Shown here in pieces: positions 32,093 through 42,621 of a stretch of DNA of 64,000 nt. The stretch is from Lingula anatina (Eukaryota > Brachiopoda > Lingulata > Lingulida > Lingulidae). Made by a program: the position numbers and the translations under genes. The notes below the pieces were generated by a model, which saw only the letters and a program-made list of their open reading frames with translations, ran no database searches and was not told the origin of the DNA. The stretch is from contig NW_019774737.1 of the NCBI RefSeq assembly GCF_001039355.2, forward strand, positions 100,683 through 164,682, read 5' to 3'. Each line of letters starts with the position of its first letter. Within the stretch, counting starts at the first letter, position 1.

Positions 32093-33095
32093 TTAAGTCA
32101 TAACTTTCAGTTCCTGTGGACCTTTCTTTTTAAAAACTTGATACCAACTTTCTTTTTTGTCCGCTGGGCAGAGGTCGTAGAACATCTTTCCATCCAGTTG
32201 GACGTATCCATCAGATAGTGTGCCGTCAATATTTTCTGTAATTAGATAAAGGTGACAGGAATTTATTTACCTTAAAATTTGTACTTTAAAATTATGTTTC
32301 AAATATAATCAATATCACTTTAATATAATGACGGATTTTTTTCTTTAAATTATGCCTACCTTGTTTGAGAAATACACAAATATGACAGCCTCTGTGCCAG
32401 TTTCCGGCTCCATCCTGGCAAACAAACCTCCTGGAAAAATGGTCCAAAGCGTTTAAGCATTTCAGCGACTTCATTACTTGGCTTGTATTGCGGTCGTTCA
32501 CTAGTGGTTGGAAATATATACGCGGCAAGTAGCGAAGGCCGTAGTGTAACCGATAACCATCCAATTCACGTGGCCCTGGCGAAGAAGTTGTAGCCCTGTC
32601 GTCCTCTATGTCCTTTCGATCGGCGTTGAAATATTTAGCTGTCGTTGCCAAAGGCGGATAAGCTCGTACATTGGCGGGGTAGTCCTCGGCTCTTGTACCT
32701 CTCAACCAATTTTTTTTATTCGCGTAGACCACTTCCAGTGAGTGCGGGTAGTTAGGGATTCTCGTTTTAAGTCTTTCATAAATTTTTACATACTCCTCCA
32801 CGTCATCTACACAGAAATGCCCGTGGAACTTTTCAGGCTTTGGGTTAAACCACTGACCACGATGAATAGAAAGGATACCGCTGATTTTGAATTTTTTGCT
32901 GATTTCCGATGCAAATTCCACCAATTCTTGCCGTTGACCACCGTTGAATTCTTCAAATGTTAGCTTCCCTGGCGGCTGCTTGGCAAGTATCACGAAGTGT
33001 GCTCTTGGAGTGAATAAATCAAACTCCAATCTATAACAATCGGAGCTTCCTAATAGATCGTACGGTACAGGACTCCGCAGCGGACCACGAGCCAT
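32093..33095 (-). CDS. Uncharacterised 292-residue protein, possible HIT-like fold
   Basis: A two-exon - strand gene: exon 1 33095-32360 (245 codons plus G) and exon 2 32235-32093, joined at donor CAAACAAG|GTAGGC and acceptor AATTACAG|AAAATA in matching phase. Exon 2 adds 47 residues, starting ENIDGTLSDGY and ending ELKVMT before TAA. Residues 32-40 (AHFVILAKQ), 76-82 (SIHRGQW) and 89-97 (KFHGHFCVD) resemble in order the strand, Asn/Gly loop and His-x-His strand of HIT-superfamily nucleotide-binding proteins. The third motif position would be Cys95 rather than His. The fold assignment is weak. The coding status is strong because of length, composition and a clean splice. A TATA-like box lies at 33141-33133. 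I do not recognise the family. Confidence 0.8.
32236..32359 (-). other. Intron of the HIT-like gene
   Basis: This is a 124-base phase-1 intron with GTAGGC donor and TTACAG acceptor, unusually short for this window. Read-through without splicing adds 22 basic/hydrophobic residues and stops at 32292. Confidence 0.8.
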
Positions 33096-33132
33096 TTTCT
33101 CTGTGAAGACACTTGCTTATCGTAATTCGTGC

Positions 33133-33141
33133 TTATATATA
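33133..33141 (-). promoter_or_regulatory. TATA-like box of the HIT-like gene
   Basis: TATATATAA on the - strand lies about 38 bases upstream of the ATG at 33095. A start site about 30 bases downstream would leave a very short 5' UTR. Alternatively CTTCACAG just before the ATG (about 33100) is an acceptor and the real promoter lies further away. Confidence 0.35.
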
Positions 33142-33742
33142 CATTCAAAAGCAAAACTTGGAAATTTTTCACTTCTCAAAATATATTTCCGGATAATCAG
33201 TTAGGTTTCGTTTTCTCATCCGGGCTAGAGACAAGGCGGTTGAACACCCGCACCATTTGTTAGGCAAATAAATAAAATCACTTGTTTCTCACACTCCGAC
33301 GGCCTCGAAATGGCCAAAAGAAAAAAAAATTAGCCAAAAAATTATTTTTATTTTTTTTTACCGACGTCCTACTAATTATATGGTCACACGTTCGCATGAC
33401 TGTGTATTAAGTTCAATGTAAAGGTCGTTAAGCCTAAGTACACTATTGGCTCATTTTTCCCTACTTCGCCAATCAGCACTTTGTTGATATTTTAACATGT
33501 GTAAAGCAACATAGCCCGGGAGAATCGTGCAGGCTCAAACAGCAGTCTGTATTTTATCCAGTGGCGGATTTACATGTATTTTACCTGCCATTAACTAAAA
33601 TCTCATAAACCTATAAATATATGCATATTACTGTTTACCCTGTGAAGGCTTGTCCGACAAGAACAGACACACTCTGTCAAAGTGTCCTCGATGATTTAGG
33701 GCTACGCGTGCGTTTTTGAGAAAAATTAATATAGTATTTTTA

Positions 33743-33797
33743 AATAATATAATATAATATAATATAATATAATATAATATAATATAATATAATATAA
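33743..33797. repeat. (TAATA)n microsatellite
   Basis: A pentanucleotide TAATA tract of about eleven units. Confidence 0.96.
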
Positions 33798-34599
33798 ATT
33801 TTAGTTTCTTTAACCATAGACATGTTGAAAATATACATTTTATTGCACCTTTTATTTATTGCACCGTAAACTGCAGCATTTCCCCAATGGCCAGCCCAAT
33901 CCCTTGATCAGGACCTCAATCACAATCTCCAGCTCATACGGAACGTATCGAACGGGTAGAAAAAGCTGATTTACGATGTGTCTGGGTTCTATTGCTGTGC
34001 GCATGGCTAATTTTTCTCGGGAAGGGATAAGTGAAAGAAAACAAACATACAAAAAATACTGTCTTTACACCGCATGTGGAATGCCTTCACTCCGCTAACG
34101 TTACAAAACTTTTTAAACTCGACGCACAGATTTGGATACTGTACTAAAATGATTTTTTACGAACGTTAGCTTATTCATTGGTTGTATAATCACTACAATA
34201 TGAAAAATCCTTTAATAAGTTGAATAAAGTTTATGCCTTGATTTTCTTTATCATTTTACGAATTGGATTAGGGGAGACATTTTTTGCTAGGGGGAGTATA
34301 CATTGCCGTAGGTGGGACGCATTGCATTACATTGCAGTGGCATCAAGACGGAAAAAAGTACAGACAGAAAAACATTAGTATACCCTTTACCTGAAAATGA
34401 CAAGAAAAGGACGACTTTGACCTGTTGGTGAAATAAAAACAAAAATAGTTAAGTGATTGAGGCAGTGAACTTGTGAGCTGTGCGTTTAATATGGTGTAAA
34501 AAACAAAACTGTATATATTACAAAATTTAAAAAAAACTCTTATCATAAAGCCGTCTGGACTGTTTGAAAATCAATCAACTATTAGCTGTCCTGGTGTGG

Positions 34600-35095
34600 G
34601 CCTCAATGGATAGTCTTCATACTATTTATGGGCGTTATATTTTTGTGAATGGATTGTCTTTATATTGTTTATGGGCGTAAAAGTTTTATGAAGGGATAGT
34701 CTTCATATTTTTTATGGCTGTAATATTTTTGTGAATGGATGGTCTTCATATTATTTATGGCTGTAATATTTTTGCGAATGGATGGTCTTCATATTATATA
34801 TGGCTGTAATATTTTTGTGAATGGATGGTCTTCATATTATTTATGGCTGTAATATTTTTTTTGTGAATGGATGGTCTTCATATTATTTATGGCTGTAATG
34901 TTTTTGTGAATGAATAGTCTTCATATTATTTATGGCTGTAATATTTTTGTCAATGGATAGTCTTTATATTATTTATGGCTGTAATATTTTTGTCAGTGGA
35001 TAGTCTTCATATTATTTATGGGTGTTACATTTTTGTGGATGGATAGTCTTCATATTATTTATGGCTGTAATATTTTTATCGATAGATAATACTAT
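34600..35095. repeat. 43-bp minisatellite, about 11 copies
   Basis: The unit reads roughly GGATAGTCTTCATATTATTT followed by ATGGCTGTAATATTTTTGTGAAT. GTCTTCAT or GTCTTTAT recurs every 40-45 bases from about 34612 to 35045. Copies differ by scattered substitutions and small indels. The middle copies are most alike, and the edges are degenerate. Confidence 0.93.
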
Positions 35096-35207
35096 TACTG
35101 GCCGTAATATTTTGTGAATGCAGTAGTTGTGCAACACTCAACAGCGCTACCATTGTGTTAAAGTCATCCAACGCTGCATTGCCCATATTTAAGTTGTGAC
35201 ATTACCT

Positions 35208-35476
35208 CAGGGGCGGATCCAGAAAATTTAGAAGGGGGGGGGGGGTCCGTTTTTTTTTTAGGTATTGAATTGACAGGCCTCGGATTGGGAGGCCGACTCT
35301 TACCCCCTTGGCGTTAGGTTTGGGGCACGTTCGAGGGCCCCGAGAAGAATGATGTTTTGGAGGGCAAATGGCGCCATTTGGTACGGTTTAGAACTATGGT
35401 TTAGCTAGACATTTTTTAAGTCAAAAATGGAAAGGGGGATCAGGACCCCCCAGACACCCCCATAAATCCGCCACTG
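35208..35476. mobile_element. CAG...CTG-ended MITE
   Basis: The left end CAGGGGCGGATCCA and the right end TAAATCCGCCACTG are imperfect inverted repeats. G-rich blocks just inside the ends are also inverted relative to each other (poly-G then GTCC; GGACCCCCC near the right). The 5-base TACCT flanks both sides (35203-35207 and 35477-35481). CAGTGGCGGAT ends are widespread among animal non-autonomous DNA transposons. A matching right end alone occurs at about 41317-41330. No coding capacity. Confidence 0.75.
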
Positions 35477-36798
35477 TACCTGACGATAACAATGCAATGG
35501 AGAAAAAGCTGTATTTGATGACAATATGCCACATACATATCTACATTTGCACCCCCTTCACAACACCTTGACAAGTCAAACTGGTATTCTGAATCCAATT
35601 ATTAAAGCAAAGATTACCACCAAATGATAAAATATAGTGAAAATATTGAAAGAATATAATGCTTAAAAATATCATTTTTGTCTACTTTTTGTTGAAAACT
35701 TGAAAGCGTTTTGTATTTAGAAAAACCAAAAATGTAAGTAATGTTGACTTGATCAGTTCTTTGATTGAAGTTTTTTATTTATCTTAATAGCTTATTTCTT
35801 TTCATTCACAAGCGAATAGAATCATTTACAAGTCAAAGTGTGGTGCGGTTAATTTCTAAGTGAAATTCTATCCTACAAAGTAACCTTATATTCCATTCTA
35901 CTTACATTAAGGCTGCGAAGAGAAAGTGATACAATAGATGTCAATAGATGGATTCTGACGCAATTATCTCAATGCAGATTTATACCCAACGATCAAGTGA
36001 TAGATTATTTACCGCATAATCTTATAGTCATCATACGGGCATTAAAAACCTTTGTGAATACATAGCCCCCCCCCCCCCCCACACACACACACACATATGC
36101 TAACAGATAGAAATAATCTCACTCCACCCTTCATTGAGATTACGAAAACAGCACTCCCTAATATAAACTCGTTAAAGTGGCACATCCTTGGATAAGCCCG
36201 AGCTATTCCAAAGCTGGACGAAAAAGCTCTCAAAAGATAGAAGAGCCACTTTACATTCTTAAAAAGAGCTTAAACTGAGACGGAGACGAGATGGACAGAC
36301 GCAGGTCTCCCGCTCAACCACTCTCATGCGTCCATTCCAGTGGTAATTGCATATGCAAGTAGTAACTAAACTCTGTAGGCCAATTTTGACACCAATTGAT
36401 CAAAATTGAAATGTTTCTCTTTTATATTTTACCTGACAATACACGAAAGTTACTTCAAGTTTAAGTTTTAGGGAAAGTTACTTCTAGTTCCCATTTACTG
36501 TCTTGAACCAAATTAAAAATTGCTCCCAATAAATTATTCTCAACTTGTACGTTCGTTGTGCCTTAGACAAACTATCGGTGATTTGCTATTACTCAATAAA
36601 AAGCAAGATGCAAGGAAATTCAAATGAAAAGAATATTTCTGAATTGATTCATTTCATTAACAATCATTTTAAACTACACTTCTCTGATTTGTGGATAATG
36701 ATATGTAACAGAAAGGCGTTCAGTCCACACTCTCCTATTTAGAAACAATTATTATAGAAATATCATAAATAAAGTGTTTTGCAATCATAGGCTCCTTT

Positions 36799-36832
<34 letters not shown>

Positions 36833-37442
36833 ATTAGCCAGCCTTGGTGGTTTGTAACTGTGTTGTTTTTGAAACAATTTTTAAGAAAATGTAGATACTA
36901 GAAATTCATGGATATAAAAAACCGGTGCTACATTTGGCTAGGTTTAAAGATTCTCAGGCTAGCACTGAGGAAAAACATACATTGTAAAAGTAACAACATA
37001 GCCTTTGCATAAGTCACGGCAATGGTGGCCTTCTTGTCAATTTATGCAACTGCAAACGGCTCTGTCATGTAATAATCGGGGTTTTGATCACACAATGTTT
37101 CGGCGTTCTCGAGGCACTGTTTTTTTATATCAATAGTTAATGCTTACATAAATGTTGTGACATCTTTTATGCTATTATGTGCAAAGCGGTCTCAAGGAAT
37201 CGAAAAACCTGTGCTGGAAACAAGAGCACTGTCATTTTGAAAGCAGACACTTACTTCACCTGAAGAGTAATCAATGTCTTTTTTATTGATAATCATGCAA
37301 TATGCACACCCATTTTTTTTAAGGTATTGTCTCTGTAAAAATGTAAAATCGACTAAATTGGGAGAATGGAAGAAGGAAGGTTAAGAAAGGCAGGCGCATT
37401 TCTGTCTCCCATTTTGACTCCAAAACATGCAAAGAAAATAAG

Positions 37443-37787
37443 TTAAAGGGATAATAACTCTTCATGTGAGATCTATATTTCACAATAAAAACATTGTGAA
37501 TAAGTCATAGAAATATAATATATTCTGTTTCACCACAAAAACAGCAGTTATAGCTATTATTCTGATATCTGAGCTTGTCTTTAGACCACGCGACCTCCAT
37601 TGATGGCTATACTTCGTTAAAATCTCTTAAGAGATTTTAACAAAAAACCAAACTTTTTAGAAAAAAACCAGGGACTAACTTTGAATGTCAAAATGGATTC
37701 ATTAACCATTGGTAAGTATGGGAAAATTGTTGTTTACTCCAGGAAAATTCACTTTTTGGCTGAAATGAAGAGTTATTATCCCTTTAA
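37443..37787. mobile_element. TTAA-flanked MITE, copy 2
   Basis: TTAA at 37443-37446 and 37784-37787 bracket perfect 19-bp terminal inverted repeats (AGGGATAATAACTCTTCAT at 37447-37465 and its complement at 37765-37783). The interior palindrome AATCTCTTAAGAGATT and flanking strings are shared with the element at 31271. The size (345 bp), TTAA sites and lack of coding fit a piggyBac-type non-autonomous family. Confidence 0.88.
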
Positions 37788-40700
37788 GGGTCATTCATGG
37801 GACTTTCAGGTGATATGATATTACTGATGAATTTGTTCACCATCGATAATTACCTGATCCTCATCGCCATCTCTCTATCGTGTTCCAAAATGCAAAATCG
37901 GTCTATATTCTTTGCAGTTTTCTTTCACTTTCACACTGAAAACAGGTGTATGCACACCTGCATTCTCTTCCATTTTCACTTCGCTATAAAATAAGTTTGA
38001 GCAAAATTAAGATGAACCATTACCTTGTGCTATTCAAAGGATATGAGTTGAAATAAATAAATATATTATTTTTTTTTATTTATTATTAGTAAACGGGTAT
38101 TATGAGAAGAAAATTGGCACCTTTTAAACGCAACACAAAATTTACCTTTTTCTCCAATCTTTTCTGGATAGATCTAACATGGAATCTATTTCATGAAGAC
38201 GAGTCAATTAACTTGACAGAACATTTACTGTCATTGTCATTTCACTGCCGTTTCACGTTAAACACATTACAATGCATCCACATAATCAAATTATTCTACG
38301 CGTGAGTTGAAATAATTGTTATCGATTTACATGCCACTTTTAGTTGAATCTTTAAAGTTCACTCGCCCGGGTTTAATTTGGTATTAAAAAATTCATTGCC
38401 ATCTCATGTCGTTGCATGTACGTTGTCGAGAAATAATTATCTCATTTATTTAATTATTTTTATTTATTATTGCCGCTTAGAAAAAAATCAATTAATTGTC
38501 TATTTAATATCAATAAATCACAAAATGGCTTTATGACTCAAATATGCCGATTATTTGTTCTTTGAAAGATAGATGAAGATAAAATTTTGTAAATATGTTG
38601 TCAAAAAATTAATTAATTAATAAAATAAAATAAATAAATAAAAATTACAATCCGCGTTTTCACCCTCTTCTCGTCCGTCATCAAATTACGTTCAAAGAAA
38701 ACAGAACTTTTGCATACTGGGCGGATCGGAATTTCGTCGTTAAATGCGTTCTTAACATACTCTTGGTCGTGAACGACGGATTTTACCACATCATATGTGA
38801 AATATGATTTCTTGCATCAAAGGCCCGAAGCGATAAGCCAGGATATATACCAACCAAGTCAGAGGCTTTAAAACCATATAGTAACAACTTAGAAACAGCG
38901 AAGAGCACCAGAGAGGGATTTGCCGGCGCCAGGAATTTAACTTTCGGCGTCACATTCACAGATTATGCCGCTCACTTTTTGTGTCAAATCATTGTCTTTG
39001 TACCGAGGCCAGGGTCCGTAGCGATCAGTTTCAGCCACCGCCTTTGTAACACTATATTATCCCCCAGTCCCGCGAGGATTACCGAATAATGGACAAATAC
39101 TAGATATACATCCGTCATGCCAATGATATAAGCCATTATTTGACTTCGATTGCAGGATTTAGAAACGAAATGGAAACAAAATGCGATTAGAAACTTAAAT
39201 TTTTGCCGGACAATGGTCCGTCTGGCAAATGTAGGTAATGTAGTATTCGAGATAGGGTCCAAGGAGATGCGAACAACAAACAGGGCCCTGATCCTTGAAT
39301 AACTCTTTTCTTCACGGAGCTTTGCGTCCGTTTCACTGGTCAATCTTACCAACGAAATAAATAAATATTTTAATGCATTAAATTGTCAGGATTTTAGGAG
39401 AAGCTAAAGTACAAATACGCATCTCTGAATAGGCTTACCAAACACAGCGGGTATGCCTACACACCGAGCACCTTGTTGTGGGCGCTGCCTAGGTGCAAAT
39501 TAAAGCCTCGTCCAGCGGCCCATTGTCTTCGCTGTTTGTAAGCATTGCATAACGCTAGGGAAGATTTCAGGCAAACAGTAGTATGATTCCTTTTAAATCT
39601 TCAGCAAACAAGGAAAGTCGAAGCAAATCCATCAATCCATTTGAATGTGATTCAAGCCTCCCTTTATGCCACGCCGTGAAGAATGGGCACTGATTAAACA
39701 CCAATTAATGCTACAAATAGTTGGGAATAATAGGGCTATTGGAGAACACTATAGACTCACCGTGAGCCTCACTGGACACTAAAAGCTTCTAAGCCACTCT
39801 GACCTGTCAACTTCTGACCCCTTCTGTGTTGAAGAGAGATCTTAGCAGGCATGAAAACGTGCCGAAGATTTCTATCCTTAGAGTTAAATGAGATCGCACA
39901 AACACTTAACGGTTGACACTAGGCAGAGATAGAGAATAATCTTGACTCCTGTTAAATACCTGGAGCTATCTTGCACTGGGAAATGTAATGTAAGATATCG
40001 TAAAATAAGTACCGGAACTATGTTCGGAATTGCAGTTGTGGTGAATCTTAATGGCAAAAGGGGGTTTGGAGTTATGTAAAAGACATTTTAATAGAGTCTT
40101 GAATTGATTGTTCAAGGAATAATATAAGAGCAGATACTTAATGTTTCAGTCACAGGGACAGAAATCCCTGCAGGAAGCTTGTAATATTGAGAATAGAGAT
40201 AGGAAACCGGTGCGATAACACTCTAAACGATCTCTTATTCACACGTCAATGTAAAATGTCCATAGAGGTTCACTAGTTGCCTCCAAAATTTTAAACACTT
40301 AAAATATGACCTAACAAGGTGTGGCTTTGTTGTAAGACGCTAGTGACAGTAATAAACATTATAAACAATCTTTCAAGGAGGATGGGTGTTATTAAATTTA
40401 CCTCTATATTAACGATCAACTTACCGATAATACTAAAAGAATATAGCTTTTTTTCTATTGCTACAAAGCGTACCTTTAATATATTTCTTGAGGAGGAGCT
40501 TTTCAATAATCCCAAGAATACAGTGTTTTACCAGATCTGTAAAATCTACAATGGGCTTAAAGCCTTAAGAACAAGTGTATGGACAGAAAACTGAATTAAC
40601 ATTCTGTTTTGTGAAACCGACTGGAATATCCTAGCTGCAGGGGATGAAAGAATAAAAAGCTAGAACAAAGTTTGGAAAGAATAAAGGTATGACATGGATT

Positions 40701-41316
40701 AACCTTATTATTAATGCAGAGCGACCCAGAATGGCATTTGCTTGTCAAAGCCATTGTAGGTGGTTTCTAAAATACCCAAGTAACAAATCGTTGCACCCAT
40801 ATTAAACTAATGTCAGATGCTGTATCCCCATCTGAGGATTATCAGTCAAAAAGAGAGATCATTCAATAAATACACCTGTTTCTGCTTAATCTCCCTGAAT
40901 TTTTTCATATCCCAAATCAAATTAGCCACACTTAGGCTACTGCTAAGATTTCACGGTTATTTTGAAGATTTGCTGCCAGCACGGGTGAATTAACTGCTGG
41001 CTATAAAAGCTTGAATTATTGGTTTAATTCTGGACCATTTGAAATGATAGATATATATATACACACCATTATAGTCTTACGGATGAACGTACCAAAAATG
41101 GACGGACAGAGGACGGAAGACGGAATACGGTCAAATATTTCCAAGTTAACAATCATCATCATCAGCATTCCTCTTCGTCCCGTGTGGGACATAAGGCCAC
41201 AAAGCTAGTTAACAAGTTAACAATGACGGGCATCTAATTTTTTCTGTCGGAAGACGGTTAAAAATGTAGGACGGATCAACAAAGATATAATTTGGAAGAC
41301 TGTCAGAAAATATCTC

Positions 41317-41330
41317 TGGATCCGCCCCTG
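41317..41330. mobile_element. Solo end of the CAG...CTG MITE
   Basis: TGGATCCGCCCCTG is the reverse complement of the left end of the element at 35208. I found no partner end nearby, so this is a truncated or diverged copy. Confidence 0.45.
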
Positions 41331-42315
41331 CTATTACACGCATAGCAGAATTAAACACCTTTTTCTCTGCTCAATCTTGTTTGAAGGGGAAAGATATCAG
41401 CATTGCAACATATGGTTACTTCAGAAGGGGTCCTTCTCAGCCGTCTTTCACGGTACAAATGCATTGAATGCCTGTTTGCATGTAAACAGAAAATAAAAGC
41501 ATCAACAATAAGTGTAGTAATAAATGATGTATTTATTTTTGCTCTGTACATATTATACGTATATACAGCAGCAACGAGAAACCAATGTTAATATTTACAC
41601 AATCTTCAGCTTTTTAAAAATATAACATATCAAAAAATGTAACACAACCAACTGCATACAGTACATGAAACTAATATAGTACTTAAGGAATACAGTAGGC
41701 CTATATATGTTTAATATAACACACATACAATATACTCAAAGATTATTAACATACAATAAAGAACAGAATGAAATATACATTATACATATCTAATATCACA
41801 TAAATAGTTATTGGCTTTCTATTTTAGTGTCTTTCTAGAACGCTCGAGTATTTTGTTATTCCAGGCAGGCCTGGACGTGAAAATATTTGATTATTTTTGT
41901 CAAATTTTAATTGATTTCATCTGATTATTGGAAGGCCACAACAGTAGATCTACTGATCTTGAAGCGGCACGCTTTTATTCAGCTCTATATTGTAGCAGAG
42001 GTCGGGATTTTGATTTTCTTTTTAAATAATTTGATTGACCTCATAGAATTGCGGGAAGGCCGTAGCGTCCTTATTCAGACCACTGTCCATTCATCTGAAT
42101 TCGAACTATTTTGCCTTAACTAATAAAAGGCTTTCATCTGTGAATCATTTGGCATTACATTGTTAAACAAGCTTTTCTGACCTTGTGGGAAACCCTCGTT
42201 CCTAATGCTACCGGCTATTTTCACAATGCGTCTTCTACGGGTGTTCTATTGAATAGCATACAGTGTGTACTCAGCCGAAGCTCTCACAAAGACGTATTTT
42301 CAGTATTTTTCTTAA

Positions 42316-42621
42316 TTATTCCACACTGCCCCTTTCACGCGACTGACCAACGGATGAACTCGTCACAAAATCAGGGGAATTTTCTGTTTCTCCGTCACTT
42401 GTGACGTCAATGTCTTGCTCCGACAGACAAGGAGAGTCTGGACAAATGTCTAAGTCATTCTTGTTTTCTGTTTTGTTGTTGTCAGACGCAGCTTTATCTG
42501 AGACACTAGTATCCTCTTTCTGGGATCCGCGGTTCTTGTTCGTAGTTTCTGCATTGCGTTTTGCGGCTTCCTGTTCTCTTTTTTGCTTTCGCCATTTCGC
42601 CCGTCTGTTCTTAAACCAAAC
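42316..42621 (-). CDS. gsc: gsc exon 3 (recognition helix and acidic tail)
   Basis: It starts after ATCTTTGCAG with [13 protein letters not shown] and encodes 101 residues. After a basic run ([12 protein letters not shown]) the tail is rich in Asp, Glu, Ser and Asn ([23 protein letters not shown]), as is usual for Gsc. Confidence 0.96.
   Translation of the reverse strand, partial: VWFKNRRAKWRKQKREQEAAKRNAETTNKNRGSQKEDTSVSDKAASDNNKTENKNDLDICPDSPCLSEQDIDVTSDGETENSPDFVTSSSVGQSRERGSVE

Larger units (their letters stand above)
33142..42315. other. Intergenic region between the HIT-like gene and gsc
   Basis: About 9 kb without a gene I can support. It is populated by repeats: a TAATA microsatellite, a 43-bp minisatellite, two MITE-like elements, a poly-C/CA tract at 36069-36096 and a poly-A run near 36800-36831. 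TTTATT at 41974-41979 (AATAAA on the - strand) is a possible gsc polyadenylation signal about 340 bases past its stop. Confidence 0.5.

Noticed and set aside
34600-35095. CRISPR-like regular repeats
   Set aside because: Units are contiguous and similar throughout, without unique spacers, in an animal genome. It is a minisatellite. The same applies to 61993-62488.
38984-39352. 122-residue - strand ORF
   Set aside because: No domain, unusual composition, no promoter or splice features. Treated as chance.
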